64,000 nt of DNA. It comes from Cinnamomum chago. Its lineage: Eukaryota > Streptophyta > Magnoliopsida > Laurales > Lauraceae. The notes beneath the pieces are model-generated. The model made no database searches, was not told where the DNA came from, and worked only from the letters and a program-made list of their open reading frames with translations. This document shows, one piece after another, positions 1 to 13,100 of this stretch (position 1 is the stretch's first letter; each line of letters starts with the position of its first letter). The stretch is from positions 129,591,001 through 129,655,000 of the forward strand of contig CP142453.1 of the NCBI GenBank assembly GCA_038049695.1, written 5' to 3'. Position numbers and translations under genes: made by a program.

Positions 1-2292
1 ATGGCCGCACTGTGACGGATTGGACCCACTCGTTCACGACTCCAATCAAGTGAAAAACATGCCATAATACTACGTCACAAAACCAATAATGTGGTAGTTG
101 CTCCAAGGACAGCTCATGGGAGTCCACTGCCACCCTAAAGATAGGCCAGATATTGCCTACAAGATACACGGAGGTAGCCGCAGTTGCATAGTTTCCTTCC
201 GTAATAGGAGACGCGGAGAAATGCGTAATTCTAAAAAAACAAGCAAGGGACCGTACGTGAACAAAGTGCTGACCCCGAGTGAAGAATAATCAATGAACTT
301 GCTTCTTTTCTTTGGTATTTCTAAATTGCGCATTCTCATCGTAAATAGGACTCCCTCAATTAAATTTCTCCACTTAGTATCAGGCGATTATGATTACTTG
401 AATAACATGGAATACATTAAGGGTTATGTTACAATCTGTCACAACGGAAAGGCATGCGAGGTTTATTCCACGATCCTGTCGATCGTCTTTATGCGGCAAC
501 AGATTTCATCCTCGATGTTAAGGCAACAAAGAAACATTTCGGTAAAAATATGGAAGGAAATCTGTCGCTATGGATATAGAAGATAGACCTAACCGGTGAT
601 CGTCTGGATCGTCCTTTTGCATCAAAAGATTTCAACATCCATGAGAGGGCAAAAACAAAAACTTCGATCATAACATGGAATGAAGGGGCCAAGGTGGATG
701 CAAAATTGGAATTCCAAATTCTGATCTAAAATATTCACAATGATCCGGGGTCCGTGTTGGATTAATTGAGTCCATCCATCACTCCGAATTCGACTAAAAA
801 GATCCAGAGATCGAACGACTAAGACGGCCGCGATGCGACGGATTGGACCACTCGTTCAAGACCCCAACCAAGCGAAAAACTTGCAACAATACTAGTTCGC
901 AACACCAACAATGTGGCTACTGCTACGAGTACAGCTGGAGGGAGTCCACTTCCACCCTAAACATATGCTTGATATTGCCTACATTAGACATGGGAGTTAG
1001 CCACAGTTGCACAGTATCTTTGTGTACTCGAAGACGCAGAGAAGTGGGTAATTTTAAAGAAAGAAGCAAGGGACCGAACATGAACAATGTGCGGACCCCA
1101 AGTGAAGAATAATCAATGAACTTGCTTCTTCTTTTCTTTTGTATTTTTAAATGCTCACTATCATCGTAAATGTGACTCCCTTAAATAGATTTCTCTATTC
1201 AGTATCAGGCGCTCATGATTGCTTGAGCACGTTAAGGGTTATGTCACGATCTATCACAACGGAAAGGCATGAGGTCTATTCCACGTTTTTGTCGATCGTC
1301 TTTATGCGGCAACAGATTTCATCCTCGACGTTAGGGCAACAAAGAAACATTTCGGTAAAAATATGGGACAAAATCTGTCGCAATGGAGATAGAAGATAGA
1401 TATAGAGAGCGATCGTCTGGGTCTTCCTTTCGCATCAAAAGACTTCAACATCCATGTGAGAGCAAAAACAAAACATTCCAATCATAGCATGGAATGAAGG
1501 GGCCAAGGTGGATGCAAAATTGGATTTCCAAATTCCGATCTAAAATATTCTCCATGATCCAGGGTCCATATTCGATCAAATGAATTCGTCAATCACTTCG
1601 AATTTAATTCAAAAGATCAAACGACTAAGATGACCGCGCTATGACGGATTGGACCCACTCGTTCACGACCCCAATCAAGCGAAAAACATGCCATAATACT
1701 ACATCACAAAACCAATAATGTGGTAGTTGCTCCAAGGACAGCTAGTGGGAGTCCACTGCCACACTAAAGATAGGCCAGATATTGCCTACAAGATACACGG
1801 AGGTAGCCACAGTTGCATAGTTTTCTTCCGTAATAAGAGATGCGGAGAAATGCGTAATTCTGAAAAAACAAGCAAGGGACTGTACGTGAACAAAGTGCTG
1901 ACCCCGAGTGAAGAATAATCAATGAACTTGCTTCTTTTCTTCTGTATTTCTAAATTGCGCATTCTCATCATAAATGGGACTCCCTTAATTAAATTTCTCC
2001 ACTTAGTATCAGGCGATTACTATCACAACGGAAAGGCATGCAAGGTCTATTCCACGATCATGTCGATCGTCTTTATGCGGCAACAGATTTCATCCTCGAT
2101 GTTAGGGCAACAAAGAGACATTTCGGTAAAAATATGGAATGAAATCTGTCGCTATGGTGATAGAAGATAGACCTAACCGGCGATCGTCTGGATCTTCCTT
2201 TTGCATCAAAAGATTTCAACATCCATGAGAGGGCAAAAACAAAACATTTCGATCATAACATGGAATGAAGGGGCCAAGGTCGATGCAAAATT
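1..2292. repeat. Tandem array of an ~815-bp unit, three copies
   Basis: The same text recurs three times head to tail. The anchor 'gacggattgga' falls at 14, 837 and 1643, giving periods of 823 and 806 bp. The first copy is cut by the window start, and the third stops matching near 2292. Copies differ by many substitutions and short indels, and copies 1 and 3 resemble each other more than copy 2. Each copy has a weak open frame of about 60 codons ending in a shared 'LTPSEE' tail, but the frame is not kept over the unit and shows no recognisable domain. I read the array as non-coding satellite-like DNA or tandem duplications of an unknown element; the family is not recognised. Confidence 0.85.
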
Positions 2293-3060
2293 GTGGTGCT
2301 CTCAGGTAGGCAGAGAGAGTAGAGAGATTCTCAAGTAGTTGTTTTACAAGTACTGACTGTAGAGAGTTTTTTACAGCCAATACATGGTGTGGGTCAAAAC
2401 GATAAGGGGTATGTGAGAAGTGTAGAGGATCGTGTGAACAGAAACTGTGAAGTTTCACGACAACCTTACCAATATCAACAGTTGAAATTTCCTATAAAAT
2501 TTAGCACCTTATGAAACCTATAAAATGTATGACCCACCCTGTTCCCATGGGAGTTTTTCTATGATTGTAGATCTACTGGGATTCATCCATCTAGATAGAT
2601 AACTGGTGGGTTCAGTTTCATCCCCATCCAATTGAAATTCACTATTGAATTTTCATAACCAAACTTGGCAAACCATTAAAACATGCCACTAATTTTAGTG
2701 TTGGATATCGGTCGAATGAGGTGGAACTTCAGGCAGCCCTCAATCATGAGATCCTCTACATATCCCACTTTCCATGAAGCTCCCACCTTTTACCATGGAG
2801 AACTAGTCCAATCATCAAGTTGAATAGTCATTTTTTGGCCCCTAATTCGGATTGGTTGAACTTCAATCACTCTGATCAGACAAAGCATCCCAATTGCTAC
2901 TGTCCTTGTTTTTTTTCTAGAAAGGGAGCAAGTGGTACTTGAAATATATCTCTCACTATGACAAACGGACAATTCTTGTCTAGAGAACCAGTTCGTGTGG
3001 TGTATGCTTTTCATGGTTGCAAAAAAAATAAGAACCAACATACTAACATGTTTGTTTCCA
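2293..3060. other. Unannotated stretch
   Basis: I see no gene here. It starts where the tandem array loses similarity and runs into the intron-like sequence before the peroxidase fragment. There are only short AG-rich runs and short unrelated open frames. Confidence 0.5.
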
Positions 3061-3070
3061 CATATTGTAG

Positions 3071-3180
3071 GCGCTCACACCATTGGTTTTGCCCAATGCT
3101 TCACCTTCAAGCAGAGGCTTTTCAACTTCAAGAGCTCCGCATCGCTCCTCCAAGGTCTGACAAGCCTTTGCCCCAACAGC
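3071..3180 (+). pseudogene. Class III peroxidase exon fragment
   Basis: The translated stretch contains 'GAHTIGFAQCFTFKQRLFNF' followed by 'SASLLQGLTSLCPNS'. This is the proximal-histidine block of plant secretory (class III) peroxidases and the region just after it. It is preceded at 3070 by a good splice acceptor (T-rich tract then 'attgtag'), which is where an intron commonly sits in this family. Residues expected between 'NF.SS' and 'SLLQ' appear shortened. After 'CPNS' the similarity ends and the sequence runs into a T-rich tract. I found no heme-distal domain upstream and no downstream half. It is best read as a relic of a peroxidase gene, not a working gene. Confidence 0.65.
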
Positions 3181-3449
3181 ACAAAACAGATTACTCTAAT
3201 CTCCATCATCCAATTAATAACATTTTTTTTTTTTTTGGGTGAGTGGCTGGCTGGATTAATTGAGTTTCTATATATGCATTGAAATCAAAGGTGATTTCCA
3301 CAAGTACATCTTATTCAAATACCTTCAAATATAATTCTTGAAATGGTTCGCGTCAAAACGCATTAAAAGATAGATAGATGGGTTTCTTGAGAGGACTGAA
3401 ATACCTCATCTCAGACCCAGAAGGAAGTAACCCCTTTCAACTAAGCAAA

Positions 3450-4000
3450 AGGGTTTAAACCACAAAGACCTCAGGCCTCACATGGACAGAACAAAAATTT
3501 CCAATCATCAGATGCATATTTTGTTGTTAAATCAGAAATACAAAGCCGAATAAACCCTAGATATCCCAAAAAAATAAGAACTAATCCTCGCCAACTTGTC
3601 AAACTACTGAACAAGAACAAAACACAATGAAGAAAGAAATCAAGAAAGAGTTTATCAAAAAGAAACCCAGAAACCCTAAATACCTGGATTCTTTTGCCTT
3701 TATGACATTGCTCTCGACTTCGATTAGGGTTCTGCAATACGAGAAGATGCATTTGCCGATCCATGTAACTCTTCCAGCAATGCAGCAACAACCATTTCCT
3801 CAATCAGAAGATCCAAGAAAGAGAAGATCGATTTGTTTTTGCTTGTCATCTTCGTTTTCCATGGATTTCGTCTTCTCTCTTTAGATAGAAAGAGGAGTCT
3901 GTGAGAGGAATTAAGGCGTGAAGGAGAAGCAAACGTTAGCAGGAGAGAATGGATAGTGTGAGTGTTGAGTGTGAGCGGTCGCTTATAAATAGGCATACGA
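3450..4000 (-). other. Possible 5' end of a minus-strand transcript
   Basis: Read on the minus strand, 'gcctatttataagc' near 3990 resembles a TATA box. It is followed by a pyrimidine-rich leader and then ATGs near 3860. One frame reads MENEDDKQKQ and stops after about 20 codons. The next ATG opens 'MTSKNKSIFSFLDLLIEEMV' and runs about 41 codons to a stop near 3724. A good splice donor ('ccag|gtattt') follows near 3685, with a C/T-rich downstream tract. This looks like an exon 1 with short ORFs, a non-coding RNA or a lost gene's promoter. I recognise no product. Confidence 0.3.
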
Positions 4001-4462
4001 GGCCGCGGAAACTTGCCGTTGTACGCGGCGAAACTTGCCAAATAAGTACGCGGGAATTTACAGCTGGCACTTTCAAATTAATTTGAAAAGGAGGTGATGA
4101 TATTTGCACCGTGGCCCACCAAATTTCGATCTTTCCCTTCGGATTTCTGAATTTGACGGCCATGATTGACATGATATGTGGGACCCATTGTCGATGGTGC
4201 CATCATTGGTGCAGCACTCGATCCTTCGTCGCAGCTGTTACATGGATCAGTCTAATAAATTCATGAAACTCTATTGTGGGGGCCATACAGGGATAATTCA
4301 CACCATTGAAGATAAATCTCATCCCCTCTTATATATTTAGATACTGAGGTCTCGGTTCAAAAATAGTGGGTCCCACTAAATGGTTGAGCACATGATAGAA
4401 ATGTAAATAGGAGATGACCAGGCATCACTGCTTACGTGGTGTTAATCTTGATTTGGAGTACT

Positions 4463-4770
4463 GGGGTAAATTGAATGGTCATTTCTAAGAGACAATAAAA
4501 TAAAAATGATCAAATCAAAAGGCTTCATATTTTAAAAATAATCATTACTTTTTACCAAAAAAATAAAAGAATTACTTTACATGCCACGAAATGATAAAAA
4601 TATATTTTATCTTTATAAAAAAAGTTTAAAGGGTTATGTTCTCATCTCACTAAATTACAAAAAATATATGTATATATTATTTTTTTATTTGACCCCTCTT
4701 CTTTTTTATCATTAAATTTGACACTTCACCTCATTTCATTTTAATAATAAAATGACCTCATTGACACTAA
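4463..4770. repeat. Degenerate AT-rich inverted repeat related to the 5060-5830 element
   Basis: The left side contains 'taagagacaataaaataaaa' followed by 'gatcaaatcaaaag'. The right side contains the near complement ('tttgacccctcttctttttt', 'cacttcacctcatttcattt'). These words recur in the longer element at 5060-5410, so this is probably an older, more decayed copy of the same MITE-like family. No target duplication could be identified. Confidence 0.4.
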
Positions 4771-5059
4771 AATAGAAGTTTAAGGAATTTGTTATATAGT
4801 TTCCATGTAATAGCTGTGGTAGAGGGCCTGGATTCGCTGTTGCATAGACATTTATTGTTAAATGGTCCTTGTTAAAGACAAATGGACGACAATAAGAAGG
4901 GTGTATAAAACTGAATGTGGGCCCTCTTTCTTCTCCAAAGACGTCCAGCGCATAAAGAGCCCACTAAGGAAAAATCTCATTTTTCTAATCTTCCTATGTT
5001 TGTGATCTTTTTTTAAATACATTTTTACTATGTCCAGGAATTTGGAATTATGAATCCTC

Positions 5060-5830
5060 TTATATGTGCTTGGTAACTTCACTAGTAAAGTGAAGTGAGG
5101 TAAATGGTTAAATTAAGAGACAAGAAAATAATGGAGGTCAAATCAAAAGATCACCTCTTCTTCTTTGATTTAAGTCAAAAAGATATTTCATCTTCTTCTC
5201 TTTTTTTTTTCGAAGTCTAAAAGATATTTTGTCGTGCCATTAAATGACTCAAAATGCTACCCCATTTTACCAAAATTTCTTTAAAAAGATACATTCCCAT
5301 GCCATTGATACTATTTGATTTGACCCTTCTTCTTTTATTTTCTCTTGATTTGCCATTTTATCTTCACTTTACTCTTCAAGTGAATTACCCAAACAAGTCA
5401 AAGAATAGAGTAATTTCGTGTGGCATAGCAGGTGCTTGTGTTTTTTTCCCCTATTGATTCGGCCTTTTCTCTTCACTTTACTCTATAGGTAAATTACCCA
5501 AATAAGCCAAAGCATCGAGTGGTTTCATGTGGATGCTAGGCCTTTTCTCTTCACTTTACTCTACAAGTAAATTACCCAAATAAGCCAAAGCATCGAGTAA
5601 TTTCATGTGGATGCTATGTTTTCTTTCTTCTTGATTTGACATTTTCCCTTCCCTTCACTCTCAAGTAAATTGCCCAAACAAGCCAACCCATAGAGTAATT
5701 TCATGCGGTAAAGCAGGTTGTGCTTTTTTATCTCTCTTTGACATTTTCTCTTCACTTCACTCTAATGTAAATTACTCAAACAAGCCAAAACTTAGAGTAA
5801 TTTCATGTGGTAGAGCAGATGCCTGTGTTT
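5060..5830. repeat. Long-armed inverted-repeat element with amplified right arm
   Basis: The left arm near 5065-5150 (ttcactagtaaagtgaagtg, then aagagacaagaaaataatgg) is the rough reverse complement of the right arm near 5312-5395. Together they give about 80 bp of degenerate inverted repeats, as in a MITE. The right arm is then repeated about five times at roughly 75-100 bp spacing (starts near 5353, 5464, 5541, 5641 and 5743). Each repeat has the order cttcactttactct, aaattacccaaa, aagcca, gagtaatttcatg. The result is a transposon end turned into a minisatellite. It is non-coding and lies beyond the RAB3GAP1 3' end. Confidence 0.6.
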
Positions 5831-7125
5831 TATGAAAATGAAGAAAACTTAAAATAATTCCGAGTGTCTGTCCTAATCTCAAAAAAGGGTTTCATAAATT
5901 AGTAATCTTAAAATCGTCTCTAATTTTTTAGTTGCCATTATCACTAAAAAAAATAGAGTCCGGACGAAGTCTAATGATTTAGTTGTTTTTGCATCCACTA
6001 CCTTTTCAGCTATTTGATGCAATGATTTATCGTGAGAAAAGACCTAGGAAACACCATTTTTCAAAGAAGGGAGACCATAGAAATTGCTTTTTTATTGACT
6101 CACTTTTCACATGTTATATAAATGTGTCATAAAGGTGCATTTATACAATGAGAGGATTCCACAACACAGGAAAATTATTTTTATTTCCATGCAACTCATT
6201 AGTTTATGATTGTGTGAGACATATTTTTTTTAAAACGAGCAATTCTCCTTAACAGAAACCATTTCAATTTCCTATAAAAATGATAGAAATGTAGGATTCC
6301 TTTAACCTAAAAATACAAATCTCTATTCATGAAATCCTGGTACGATACAAACCATTTCAAAATGTGAACATTAAGCAGTAGAGAAACGAACGTATCACAA
6401 TTGATCGATGAGGATGTCTCATCATCATATCATTTTATTTAACTCTTTATTTATATTTTAGTTTTTCATCAAACTACTTTCTTTGATTAGAGACGATTTT
6501 AACATTTAAAGGTTGAGCTGAGTCCACCTGAAACAACATTTTGGCCACCCCTTTTTTAAAGACCAAAGCATAAGATATATTGTAACAACGTGGATTGATG
6601 CAACAACTTAATATAAACTTTGCTAGCTTGTTAAAAAATGAAAAGAACAAGTATAAGGAAAAAACAGTGAAGTTTGTGATGAGGCACCTTTAAATTAAAA
6701 GCTTCATAGCCCTTTTCAAACCTACATATTTTGAATAATCGGTTTCAGTCACACCAATTTGAACAGTGGTCAGTCTCTGCCTTGCCAAATTACAAATCAC
6801 CCCTTTTGATCACAATTAGAATTAAAAGAAAGAAAAAAGAATTGCTATGACAATCAATAATTCCATTACATGAACATGGGTCTCATGAGATTAGGAATTA
6901 GAAGCACACAGAGACCAGCCTAACATTGCAATACTTATTATCACAGATATTTTGCTATTATCGGATAGATGGGGTGTCCAAACACCCACAGAAATATTAC
7001 AAGATTGCGGCATTGACAGTGCTTATCTGAACATCAAAATAATTAGCTCAGAACTGAATATTTTAACGTTGTGATACGTGGAGAAGGACAAACCAGAATT
7101 CAGCCTTCCACCAAAACGCAGAGCA
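5831..7125. other. Intergenic / 3' flank of RAB3GAP1
   Basis: AT-rich sequence with no coding region that I can support. The part nearest 7126 should include the 3' untranslated region of the minus-strand RAB3GAP1-like gene. I could not place a polyadenylation site with confidence. Confidence 0.5.
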
Positions 7126-10100
7126 TTAATCACATGACGTGACAGATAAAGCGGCCTGCAGATCATTTGATGTCCCACAAATGTACATGCGATGTGTCTC
7201 GATTTCTCGATGATGGGACCGAGGGCTGCTGGTTCCATACTGACCTTCCCCGAAGTTATCATATAATGAAAATATGATCTCCCTAAAGATGGGTTCGTGG
7301 CCATTAAAAAGATTGCCCATGCTCAAAACTTTTCTCCATGATTGATTGGCAGTCGGTGGTGGAAACATATTTGCTACCACTTGTCTCTCAGAACTCCTTA
7401 CGGGCTGCCTGACATTGAACTCCTATGGAAAATCATGACAATGCTGAAGAATCAGACAGAAGCATGAGGAATTTTCTCCAAATTTATTGTGCGGCTAAAA
7501 CTTTGCAACTCAAATATAACCTCCACCATTGCTAATGTCCGGTTTATCTTTTAGATTGTAAGATCCTAGCAGTCCATTCATTAACAAATTCTTCTACACT
7601 TCATTTGTTCAACCTGGAAGATTTTAGGACATCATCCACTGCAGGGTCCATGGCATCAATGGACAAGAAGATGGAACCTTAGACCCTGCATATGCCAATT
7701 AAAGACCAAAAATGATCGTGACACTAGCAGTGGCTCATGAGTCGATGGTAATTTCTCCTATGATCTCCCTAGATCAAGTAAAGAAATCTCACGACATGTA
7801 CCTTCTCATCAGCATTGCCCACTGAACTTGTTCCCATTCTTGGAAGATAGAAATTGTAGTAGTCAGCAAAAATTGCTTTAGAGAGGCGAGGTGCACTTAA
7901 CAGCTTGCGATGCAAAGAAGCAGCGAGGATCAGCAACTGCTCGACGTGTTCGAAAACAAGACACAGCCGCTTCAGGTCATCTATGAGCTCGCCCTTGTCT
8001 TTCAAGTGATTTGCTGTGTCAAATGATGGGTTCAATTACTTGCAAAGCAGAAAAGTAAAGAATCTGAACAAAAAGAGGAACTGAGTATAAAAAACATCAG
8101 TTTCATCTTTGAAATTAGATACACCTTGCAAATGCTTCAAAATGGATGCCATCGTTTGGTAGAGCTGTTCAATTTTCGTTCTCATCTGTTGCAAATCGCC
8201 AAAAGAGGTCTGACTTAAGTTGTCAGCTGATGCTTTGAAGGCAGTGCAAACCATTTGCTCAAGAAGCTGATGTGGTCGCAATGTCTCTAAGTAATGGAGT
8301 ATCTGCAGTAACCAGAATTCAGAACCAGTGAAGTGAAGTCTGAAGATATGTGTAACGTGTGTAAATATTTTCATAGATATTTGGTTGATGCAGGTCAATC
8401 AATGCCCATCTGAGGTGGTTAGTGTGAAGGAAGAAATCATCATCATCATCAAAGTCTTGTCCCAACTATGTTGGTTGTGTGAAAGGAGAAAAAGAGGCCC
8501 ATACTCCCTATGACTAGTGCAACACCCTGCATCATTCTGTAACTTGCACAAGACCACCACCCTTGTCATTTTGTAATTTATAAATCATTGTATATAGGCA
8601 TGATAACTAAACCAGAGGTCCAGCGAATCATTGACTTCAATCTCATTCTTCTTTCTTGCTTTTACTTTTCCGTTCTATTAATACTAAGGTTTAACCATTA
8701 AAAAAAATAGTACTAAGGTTTACAATCATGGATCTCACATGGTATCAAATCATGGTTCTGCATTGCAAGTCACTTCTCTCCGACATTTATTTCAACAAGA
8801 AAACAAGTGTGATCACTTCTGCAGGTCTGCCAACAATTAGCCAATCGAGTCTCAAGTTTTAGATTCTATTGAACCCGCATTTTCCAAGGTTTTTCATTAT
8901 TAATCATGAATTTCCATCCTCATCATATTAATAAAATCTTTTTTTTATAATGGTAACAAGACTCGGGACCTGGAACCCTGTGGTTGTGACAGAGCCCCAC
9001 TTGTCAATTATGTTCCAAACCCAGTTCAGTTTGACTCAGTACTGAAACAATTCAACTAGTTCGGTGTTTTGGTGTTCCATTTCAAAGTTTTGTTTCGCAA
9101 AAGTTTTTAACAAATTAATAGATACAGCAAATTTTGTAAAAAGCATTTGGTCCATTCAACTAAATAAAAAATGTAATTTTAATTTCTACATGCCAAATAA
9201 ATAACTTATAAGCCATGTGTGTGAGATGATGTTATCCAATCTTAACTCTCATCTCCAAAAATTCAATGTCAGCCAAGAATAGCATAAAATAACCGCATTC
9301 ATACATTGTTCTTGTTTGCCAATCCGATTTAGTTGAAATCTGGACAATAACAGCTGAACGAGCTGAACATATCTGAATTCAAGACCTTTTTTTTTTACTA
9401 TTTTTTATTTTGCAGACAAATTAGCAAAAGCATGATCCTATGGAGTGGACATTTTGATTAAGAATGACTTAATTCTAAGAATTTGCTTTTCGGCAGCTAT
9501 TTTGGTTTCCATCTCATTGTTGAACCAAGTTTCTGCACCACTCAGTTTCATTTTCAATAAAATGATAATTGTTCACGTCTTTAAGTCATTAAGAGCCTAT
9601 TTGGAAAGTCTGATCTGTTAGAAACAAAGCTGATTCATAGATATGTTTGAAATAGAGTTATTTCAATTAGACCCTTCTACAAATAGACCAATATGTCAGT
9701 CATTGGTTTCTCTTCCGAGGCGATTCCAGATTTATGCTCTTTATGTGGGGGAGGGAAGGGAGTCAATTGATAACTCTTTTTTTTTTTTTTTGCATTGTAA
9801 ACTTTCTTCTCCTTTATGGAGAGACTTTGTTCATAGTTGCAGCTAGCCGTGGAACTTGTCAGGCTCATTGGTTGGTATGTTGGAGGCATGGAGTTATAGT
9901 CCTCTTTTCCAGTTGTAGTGCTGTTCTTTGGAGATTTATTCCATTTGCCACAGCATGGTCCATTTGGAAAGAAATGAATGATAGAATCTTCACAGGTGAG
10001 AGGATGGGTTTTAACGATCTTCTTTCTGTTATGAGTTGGAGGTTAGCAAAGTGGCTATCATTGGGGAGGAGTTTTCTAATTTGAGGCTAGATGACATTTT

Positions 10101-13100
10101 GTACAATTGGGAGGCTTGCTTCAGATATTGGCTCCAGTCAGTCCAGGTCCTGACTGGCACAGAGATTGGCATTCGAATTGTTATCCTCGGTCAAACACAT
10201 CTACACAATTGTCACACAATGAACCACATATATCCTTGATATAAATTTTAGGTGCTATAAAAGAGAAAAACAGAATCATAAGGAGAATTTGCATCAACCA
10301 AAATACTGGATCAGCCCAAGTGATAATACGTGTTGTGGCATAGCAATACCTTCTCTCCTTCTCGATTTGGATCCAAAAGAGGCTTTTGCTCAGAGGCTGG
10401 CAAAGCAGGAGAAACATTCCAAATTTGGCGCCAGGAATTCCCACCTTCAGACATGCGTTGTGAAAGTCTCCCTGGAGGCGGCCAATCATATCCTTCAACT
10501 CTTAATTTGTCATCTTCTTCATTTTCATCTCTCTCCCAATCACCCGGTGAATGCCATCTGATAAAATCTTCAAAAACTGCATCTGGATTTGCTGCTTTGA
10601 ATGCAGACATATCTGGTTCAATTGTACAAATAACACATGAATACGATAAAGTTCCTAATGACTAATGTGGCAGCTACTGCCACAATATAGTTGAAATTTA
10701 TATTTGTACAGTAAATGCTGGGGCATTGCTAAAAAGTAACTGATGAGAACTATCACCATCATCCATGAACATAGAAAGTGCAGTATGATAGTGAGAACAA
10801 TATATTCTGTAAGATTATAATTATTATCTTAGGGAATCTAGGACAAACAAATGTCGGATAGAGAATTCAAGTAGCCATATACATGATTCAATGAAACTGT
10901 GTGGCAGAAAAAAGGTAGAAGCTATTTACCCGAAGACAAGACATCTTTCTCCAATTGGGCAGAGAAGCTCTGTAACAACAAAATATCATGTAATTTCTTG
11001 GTTGGAAACAAATATACTATGTGACCGAATTGAAAATATCACATGCAACTAATATAAAAATTTGAAGCAAATGAAGGAAATGAAAACTGATTTCAGCAGT
11101 TAGATTGTTTGATGGATAGTGTTCAATAACTCAATTCAAGTGTTTCCTTAGAAGAATATCAAATATTAGAGTAGATTACCAAGCCAGCAACATAATTCAA
11201 CAAAGGCCCTAGTTAGTTGTCAAGCAGATTGATGGATGAATGGAAGCATTTAGGATCAAGCCATAGATGCACTTGCGAGGGATCAATGGCCTCTGCCCTA
11301 GAAGCTGATGAGAGCATCCCACCACAACCTGCCTCTTCCTCACCACAATGAACTCCAGCGTTCTCAACCAATGACTGGAAGAAAAGCTGGACATGAAAGA
11401 GGAATGGAATGGTGTGTAGGTGTAGAACCAAAATACAAATGTCCAATCGATCCCATCTATGCCAGAAGAAGTCAATCTTTCTAAGCTGCCCTCCTATCTA
11501 TGAGAATCTATTAGATTGTTTGGTCGAGCATAGGTGAAAGACTGATATAGTTAGCAAGCATCACGAAGAATAGGTTATGAAATAGCAAAGGTTTGTTTTA
11601 TGAACCTAATTTTTAGGCACTTAGTAGAGCATAGCAAGACTAAGGGACAGAGTCACGTCAGCTGTGGACATAGAATGGGCTAACGAACAGAAACTTTGCC
11701 GAGACTACCGAAGCAAAGGACCTTCCCTTGTTGGTTGACACTGGCAAGGGATCAGGCCAGATCACTAGCAAATAGAAACTAGAAAACATGGCTGTTCCAG
11801 CGGAAATACTAGGAATAATTCTCGAACTTCTACTAGGAGTAGCCTTTTTAGTGCTAGCTGAATGTAATGGCTTTTGTGTCACGTCTCCACTTTTTGTTGG
11901 ATGCTCTTTACACATAACAATGATGCTTTGTCATCTAGGGGAGCGCCGAAGCTTGCGGCTTTTCTAGAGTTTTCCTGGTCATCAATATGACCTTATCCTC
12001 AATAGAACTGATCTAATTCTCAGAACAACTGAAATTTCCTTTATAATGCACGGGGTGGAGACTAGGCGCCTAACTCTGTATGAGAGTGAGGCACAAGGTG
12101 CAAACCTAAGGAAAAGCCTAGCTTTGCTAGGCACAAATACAGGCCTGATTTGTTGAATCATGGGGAAGAATCAGTGCATCCAGTGTAGAGGGTGAGGCTC
12201 CGATGAGGCAGGAGGGGAAAGGTCCCTCGGTACAATGGCCACCCATGAGGACAAGGACCATTGATCCCTATCTATATAGGATCTAAAAAAATCCATAAGA
12301 TTGGTTGAGGTATCTCTGATTTTTTCATTACCATCATATTCCACCAACTGTGGTGAATTCTCCGTACCATTAGGCCATGATGGATACCATCGCTTAGGTG
12401 GGTCTAGAGTGAAGCCTCCAACGCATATGAAACTAGCGGCAAGTATCTTGTTATGGAGATCGAGGAAAGTAAGAAATTTGTGCATGATCACACATAAATA
12501 GATGGTCTAAATATGGTGCACATTTAAGAGAACCAAAAGGCCAGATAATTTAGAGACCATTTGTGTGATGGTACTGTATTTTGGAGTCCTTTGATGTCTC
12601 ATGCATTACTAAAATCAACTGGAGACTTCTAGGAGAAAAGGAAAAGATGCTGGACTTTGTTGGCCGTGTATTGCTAACGAGGCCACGTTTAGGGCAGCGG
12701 GCAAGTTATTAGAACAGAAGCATCTGCATCTCATTTGGATTTCATGCATTGCACAATGAATAAATTTGATGCTACATGACACCTACAAGATACTAGAGGT
12801 ACATGATGCTATTGAAGAGAGTAAAACAACTATAAAATTCTGGTGAGGGCATTATATAACTGTGGTTGGTAGGAATGGTTGTTTTACTCTATTTGATAGG
12901 GTAATCACACAGACCCTATCTGCACAACCCCATCTAAGAGAGAAAAACAACCATTGTCATACCAGCATTATTCTCGAGTCTCAACACAGCCCATCCTCAG
13001 AATAGTAATTTTCTTAGCATAAGAATGATGCAGAACAGGCACTTAAACTCCACCAATCATCAAACCCCAGCAGGACCAGCCTCTTGAAAACTCTTTCGCA

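Noticed and set aside
8014-8034. RAB3GAP1 exon 21 starting at 8034
   Set aside because: It would need a non-AG acceptor; the in-frame AG at 8014 was preferred.
12171-12491. 106-codon minus-strand open frame in RAB3GAP1 intron 17
   Set aside because: No domain or splice context was recognised; likely chance or decayed repeat.
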